Source: Dipteris shenzhenensis (Eukaryota > Polypodiophyta > Polypodiopsida > Gleicheniales). Taken from it: 64,000 nt of DNA. The stretch lies in NCBI GenBank assembly GCA_047967505.1, contig CM106538.1. One strand, given 5' to 3'. Within the stretch, counting starts at the first letter, position 1, and each line of letters starts with the position of its first letter. This document shows, one piece after another, positions 56,838-64,000 of the stretch. Under the pieces are notes generated by a model. The model saw nothing but the letters and a program-made list of their open reading frames with translations. It was not told the DNA's origin and did no database searches. The position numbers were made by a program, and so were the translations under genes.

Positions 56838-59800
56838 ACCCCTCCCCCTAAGTATGCATCAATGTAACACCTAAAGGACCACCCTTCATTAAATGGCAAC
56901 CTGGGGAAATGTTGAGAAATGCCCCCACCATTAAAGTATGGTGTGATGGTCTAGAGAGGCTTATCTATGGTAGGAACAAAAACTAGGACAAGGACAGGGT
57001 GTGCTATTTGCCGGGCCACCTCTCTTTGTGCTTCTCATCTATGAATCCTGACATTACCCTTGTACTTCATGCCAGCATACCATACATGTTGTAATAGACT
57101 ATAACCTATTAGACGGACTCGATAGATAGTCCCAATCTTTTTAGCTCAAACCTCTTTCTCTATGATAAATGTCACAAAAGTAACATTTTATATGTGATAC
57201 CTCGCCACTATACTTTTCATGTGTCACCTCCAAAAGCACCTTCCCTTTCAAGACTACAATGCCTCCCTCTTCATCTTACTTAGCTCGCTTCATTTCCATT
57301 CCAAACATCAAACCTTCCTTCTTCACCCAACTCTTAATCATGAGGTTCTTCTTGTTAGATTGTAAGACTTTAGCTTTAAGTAGAGCCCACATTGCATCCC
57401 ATCATTCCATCTGTGATGCACTAAAATAGTTTTGGCAAATGTTGGCCTTGCAACACATGATTGCCCAAATTATGTGTAAACATTGCCAATGGTGGATTCA
57501 ACACAGAGCAATGCATTTGACTCCCAATTCACAATGATGATACCCACTAGTTTGAGCATCTGCTTCCAACATCTATTGCATGTCTACTATGGCCTTGGCC
57601 TTCAAATTATGTGACCTATCTGTGCTCTTTATTGTGGCATCCATCTCTCTCTCTTACATGCTATTTATCTACTCTAGAAACTACTCTCAAAGCATTTGGC
57701 TAATTAGCCTATGTTGTGTGTTTTTAACTCGACATACTTGTGCTTAGAGCCAGTGTAACCTTCCATCTCACAAAAAAGGATGTGCAAAACTTTGCAAGTT
57801 GCATAACAATATCTAAATATACAAAATCCAAGTATTAGTGCAACTTATGATGTACAACATATAGTGCATGATACATAATGTATGTTTAAAAAACAACAAG
57901 ACCACCTTCCTCTTTGAGAGAATCTAGGGACTTGACCTTAGGAGTAGTCCCATCTAGCCCCATCACCTTGTGGGCATAGGGGCTAGGAACCATTCCTTGG
58001 GTCCTTGGGTGGGGCTTAGGAGAAGAGAGGAAAATTACCTCACAAGTTCAAAGCAATCAAAATGGCCAAACTAGCTCTTATATAGATGTAGTGATAAGAG
58101 CTCATAGGCATTATTTGCAATAATAGTGGTAAAGACACCATTATCGTCACCACTATAATGCTAGTGGTAAAGACACCATTAGCATCACCACTACCCTATA
58201 CCACCTATAATAATAATACTACTAGTGGTTTGTTTTTGTGTACTTTCATCATCGGTCATATTGCTTGTACCGATGTTAATAGCCAATCTACCGCTAGGCC
58301 TTCTTTGCCAACAGTAAATTACTTTTGATCGATTGTATTAGCAAAATTAATGATAGTAATATGCCAATTTCTCATTAGTTTGCTTACCAAGAGGGTTTTG
58401 CCATCATTGTGTGTGGGATTTCACAAAAAAGGTGTTCACAAATGTAATTCGCACAAGTCCATGTGATTAGGTGAATATGTAATCCTCGCCAAGTCTAGTT
58501 GAATTATGTGCCTTTTAGTAAGGTGTCAAAATAAATGGCAATGGAGTAGATGCCACAAGATCAACATCAACACAACAAAAATATATTTCCATAAGCAATT
58601 ACCGAGATCTTCTCTCCTGCATTAGGCTCAACCCCTTTGTTGGTCAATGAGCATTTCAAACGTGCCTTAGGTGACTCTCATAAGTGGCTGATGAATGATG
58701 AATGAATACAAGACCAAGGGTTCCTATTTATATAGCAAGCCCTAGAGAAGTGGACTTATGGGATAATTGAAATAGCCACCCATAAGTACAAGCAAACATC
58801 CTTAACATGGTGCAACTCCAATGTCTCTCAAGGGAGCTCACAACATGGAGATGCATGTTAGCACATCGAAGCACACATATTCCAACACATGATCTCATCT
58901 ACATGGTTGTAAGATGGTAAGATAGTAATGCACACATGCTGATGCCGATGCTCCTTAACATCTATCTAGTTGCTTTAAAGGATCTCTACATGCTTGCATC
59001 CAAAGCCATGGACTCAATACAACCTCCTTGATGAGAGACTAAGTCCATGTCCTCCTCAAACATGCTCTGCTCATAGCAGCTCAATCAACTCGTGCTTTCA
59101 ATAATCACCCGGATAGTTAATCAAATATGTTGTGGAACTTTGTATTAGTCTTTGGGGCAATAAGATGATGGAAGAGAATCACACTGATTTGCTAACTCCC
59201 ACCTCAAGCCATCTGCATCTAACCAGCTACATACGGCAACGATGGACAATGCATCCTTTGAATTCCTTACAACATGGACTTCCATCAAGGGAAACCTATT
59301 TTGATAAGTCTAGCAAGCTAACCCGTGATGAATCCATGCATACGCTTGCATAGCAAGTTGAGGTCATCCCTCTCTAGATGCTCCAATTAAGATGTTGCCA
59401 CCTCACATCTTCCCAACATTGGGTGTGAGTCCCAACTAGGTAGTGAAGAGAATATCAAGAGTATTTTTTCGGTTAATTGTTACATTTCATAAGAATGTTC
59501 ACTTCTTATATATCAAATGTCAATGCTACTCATGACCTTGACCGTGGACCGCAAAGTTCTCAACAATCACAGAATATGCAAACTTGGTTTAGAGTTAGTA
59601 ACATCTTTATGAGAATGTATTCGATATACGCAAGAAGATGCATTGATTGATATGTTCTATGATTGGTTTGTTCGTCATGTGGATTAATTAGCATTAATGA
59701 CCAAAACCTTAGTATCTACATGTGGTATGGTTTCTACAAATTCGATTCTTTCATTTAATTATGTTCTAAGCAAGTTCATTTTTTTGAGACAATAGTGAAG

Positions 59801-60960
59801 GAAATGAAAGAGTTTGGCTATCAAGGAGAAAACCCCAAAGGATGAAAGGAGGGTGGTTCGATTATTAGTCACCCAACCGAATTCGAAAATCTCTCTTTAT
59901 AGTTGACCTTGTCACACTTTGTTCATGAGGACAGATGAAGAAGATAAAATTTTGGGGAGGTGTTACAAGGGAACGGAACATAAGTGAAATCAACTAAGCA
60001 CTAGAATGAGCAAATAAAAACCTTTATCCTTTATGTGGCCCTACTCAACTTCTCTTCAAATTTCAATTAATTAGTTTTCCACCAATCAAATATAGATAAT
60101 TAACCTAAGTTAACTGCCCCCAAAATTTGGAAACTATTAACCTTAGAAGTAAAAATTATCCTCCCCCCTCCCGAATTTTTTTTTAAAAAAAGGATCGTGC
60201 CTCTCTCCCCTCCCCAAGCTCTCCCTACCTCCACGTGCATCTCCTTTTTTATTTGGTGCCTATCAAATAGGTGCCCCATCATATGAAAAATGGATAATTC
60301 CTATTAATTAGTTGTGGAGAAAGGAAGAGGGTAAGGCCATGACTAAACTAAGTTATAAAGGGGGGAGGCACTGATTAAAGAATAATGGAGGATAGGGGCA
60401 TTAAAGAAGGAGGGACATGAGATTGGGGAGGGGATGAAGAGGGAGGGACCACTCATTATAGAGGAAAGGAGATCTCAAAGGAGGAGGGAGGTGAGGGAGC
60501 ATTTATAATACTATTATAAGGAAATGGGCATATAATGTTACTCTATAGCTTAGTGGCAGGGCTCGCGCATGGGAAAAAGATGGTTTTGAGTTTGAATATT
60601 TTCTTAAACCTTTGGGAAAGCCCCCCTTGGACATAGTCTATGCATACAATACATTAACCCATGCAGAAACATAGGTTAATTAATCCATAAATAAATTAAT
60701 CCATAGAGAACACGAAGAAAAAAGAGGTACTACAATTTTTTGAAAATCAAAAGGAAGACACTTAGCAAAGCAAAGCAACACTTATCTCGTCATCATGGCC
60801 CTTCATAAGGAAGCAAAATAGAAATGCTTAGACAATATAGCTAATAGGAAAGGATTTATTGCAATATCAGCAAGCCCCAATATGGATGAAAACTTCATAG
60901 GGTGAAATTCTCGAGTCCACTAATAGGACTAGGGACATATATTTCTTCATCAAACTAAGA
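56838..60960. other. Gene-poor stretch between gypsy element 3 and the protease gene
   Basis: No coding sequence supported. 58127-58195 holds two imperfect palindromes built on TAGTGGTAAAGACACCATTA ... CACCACTA. The rest is unique, AT-rich sequence with short accidental frames. Confidence 0.5.
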
Positions 60961-60967
60961 GCATGCC

Positions 60968-61047
60968 CAAAATCTCTTCATTGACCTCCCAAAGTCTCCC
61001 ACAAACGAAATCTCTTCATTGACCTCCCAAAGTCTCCCACAAACGAA
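60968..61047 (+). repeat. 37-38 bp tandem duplication
   Basis: AAATCTCTTCATTGACCTCC ... TCCCACAAACG occurs twice in direct succession, downstream of the protease gene. Confidence 0.85.
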
Positions 61048-61261
61048 ATCACTAATAACAGACTATTATGAGACAGACAGAAATTGGATTTCACCAAAGT
61101 GTAGAAAGACTTGTAGGGTTCACAATCTACGAATCATTGTCTTCTGTATGTGGTAATCCGCGCAAATGAAATCAAGATAAATCGGTTAAACAGGAGCTAA
61201 TGAAGTGCAATGTTTGAAGACAATCGAAAGAAGTTTGTGTCTCTAAATACCAGAAAGTTGA

Positions 61262-61267
61262 TTTATT
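61262..61267 (-). terminator. Candidate poly(A) signal of the protease gene
   Basis: AATAAA on the minus strand, about 175 bases after the stop codon at 61443-61445. Confidence 0.5.
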
Positions 61268-61442
61268 GGCTGGTCCAAAGCTTCAATGTACAATGCCAAC
61301 GTAAACTCTAAGAGAGCAGAAAGCATCAAAGTGAATGCAGAATTACACTGTACAGAGACGATCAATGTTATCAACAGTAGAGTGAACTGAGTTTAAGGCT
61401 CCCCTGGGATCACCAACGTTTTCTCCAAATCTCAGTCTTTGA

Positions 61443-62860
<1,418 letters not shown>

Positions 62861-62904
62861 AGCCAGAGCTCGAGCTCACAAAAAAATGAACTGTATCACG
62901 AAGA
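62861..62904 (-). promoter_or_regulatory. Immediate 5' flank of the protease gene
   Basis: About 45 bases between the ATG and the first G-box repeat. No clear TATA box was recognised within the first 200 bases upstream, so the transcription start is undetermined. Confidence 0.4.
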
Positions 62905-64000
62905 AGACGATGATCACGTGCTTGATTTGTCCTTTAATCTCTACTTTCGATCTTGACTTCATTAATTACCTTAACGTCTCCTTAATCCACTTTATTTACA
63001 GCTGTCTTACGTGCTTTTCTTAAGACCCCCGTAGTGCTTTTGCCCCACCTTTTTCTCACGAGGAAACATAAGAGGAGAGCTCACGCTCACAAAGACGAGG
63101 CTACAAGTCTTGAACTCTCCATACGAGTGACTTGAACATCCGACGCTTTCGAAACCGGTCTTGCCAGGCCATCTAGATTCTGCATATGAAATTTGTTCTT
63201 GTCTATGGCCTTTCTTAACTCTCTGACATATTCTTCAAGATTAATACCGACAAGACCCTCATTGGAGAGCAATGACTTCGCTATGATCACGTGGCTGATT
63301 TATCCTTTAAACTCTACTCAGGAGATTGACTTAGTTAACTTAACCTCTTAATCCTCTTTATATATATACAACTTTCTTGCCCTAGAGAAGTGCTTTTCTT
63401 AACCTAAGTAGGACTTTGAGGAGGGCTTTTGCCACACCCTTTCCTAAAGGAGGGTAGGTCTAATTGTAGACGCTGGTTCTCCAAAAGCGAAATTCAATTT
63501 CTTGAATTTCTCGTGTCGATCTCACATTTTGTGTGGCTCTCGTTGACACAATGTTGTGGGCTTGACACGTGGTGTGCATCACCTACATGGCACGATGGGT
63601 GTATTTTGTTGATTTCATCTTGGCATTGAATGCAAGTCTCAAACACGAACAAGACGTAGAAGGTGATAATCACGTGGTTGATTTATCCTTTAACCTCTAC
63701 TTAGGAGATTGACTTAGTTACCTTAGCCTCTTCCACTTGATATAAAGCTTTCTTACCATAGAGACGTGCTTTTCTTTAGACAAGAGTGCTTTTCTTAATC
63801 CAAGTAGTGCTTTTCTAACCTCGAGGATTTCGAGAGGCGATAATCACGTGGTTGATTTATCCTTTAACCTCTACTTAGGAGATTGACTTAGTTACCTTAG
63901 CCTCTTCCACTTGATATAGAGCTTTCTTACCCTAGAGACGTGCTTTTCTTTAGACAAGAGTGCTTTTCTTGACCCGAGTAGTGCTTTTCTAACCTCGAGA
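62905..64000. repeat. Four G-box-containing repeats upstream of the protease gene
   Basis: Related units carry TCACGTG followed by GTTGATTTATCCTTTAA-like sequence, with CACGTG at 62915-62920, 63288-63293, 63671-63676 and 63845-63850. Shared further motifs are GGAGATTGACTTAGTTA and (GA)GTGCTTTTCTTAA. The last two units are 174 bp apart and about 96% identical by eye. The first two are diverged and further apart (373 and 383 bp). The array runs off the right edge. CACGTG is the core recognised by plant bZIP and bHLH factors (established), so a regulatory role is possible but not shown. Confidence 0.8.
63060..63280. other. Non-repeat spacer between the first two G-box units
   Basis: A short minus-strand frame (63087-63290, 67 codons) is present but matches nothing I recognise. 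Probably not a gene. Confidence 0.4.

Noticed and set aside
56563-56899. Short Leu/Ser-rich minus-strand frames in the 3' LTR of gypsy element 3
   Set aside because: They lie within the LTR and the GACA/GAGA repeats, and have no conserved counterpart in the 5' LTR.

Overview
The window looks like a stretch of a large, transposon-packed land-plant nuclear genome. The evidence is Ty1/copia and Ty3/gypsy elements with plant-type primer binding sites (initiator-Met and Asp tRNA), a hAT transposase of the DUF659 type, LINE reverse transcriptases, and one intact, intron-bearing papain-like cysteine protease of the plant XCP/CEP kind. The clade cannot be fixed from the sequence. A DUF7869-type transposase relic mildly favours a non-angiosperm (inference only). 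There is no prokaryotic, organellar, rRNA, tRNA or CRISPR content.

Region by region. 1-14,476: a large minus-strand Ty3/gypsy element (copy 1) with 5' LTR, tRNA-Asp primer site, a very long leader containing about 1.7 kb of purine-rich repeat, gag, protease, RT/RNase H and integrase, and an extra ORF after integrase that runs off the left edge. A young non-autonomous LTR element (961-3530, TSD TGGCA) sits inside it. 14,477-17,340: a copia 5' end and a LINE fragment. 17,400-21,355: an old gypsy relic. 21,357-30,245: a candidate large DNA transposon with inverted subterminal motifs, a decayed DUF7869 gene, a possible spliced gene on the opposite strand, a candidate solo LTR and a 183-bp satellite array. 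30,257-31,400: LINE and copia scraps. 31,932-32,907: an LTR of the copy-1 family. 33,242-38,499: a copia element. 38,690-42,106: a second, plus-strand copy of the copy-1 gypsy family. 43,700-46,150: another copia relic. 47,013-47,340: a foldback sequence. 47,784-56,837: a gypsy element interrupted by a hAT relic and by a non-autonomous LTR element. 56,838-61,260: gene-poor. 61,443-62,860: the cysteine protease gene, whose upstream flank carries four G-box-containing repeats up to the right edge.

Almost everything is nested and decayed. The protease is the only convincing host gene. Its product should be a secreted or vacuolar zymogen with signal peptide, ERFNIN propeptide and a full Cys-His-Asn catalytic set. 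Gypsy copies 1 and 2 can be compared base by base, which shows where copy 1 was broken: one nonsense codon and one frameshift are confirmed by copy 2, and another frameshift, another nonsense codon and a mutated RT active site are inferred from the family motifs.
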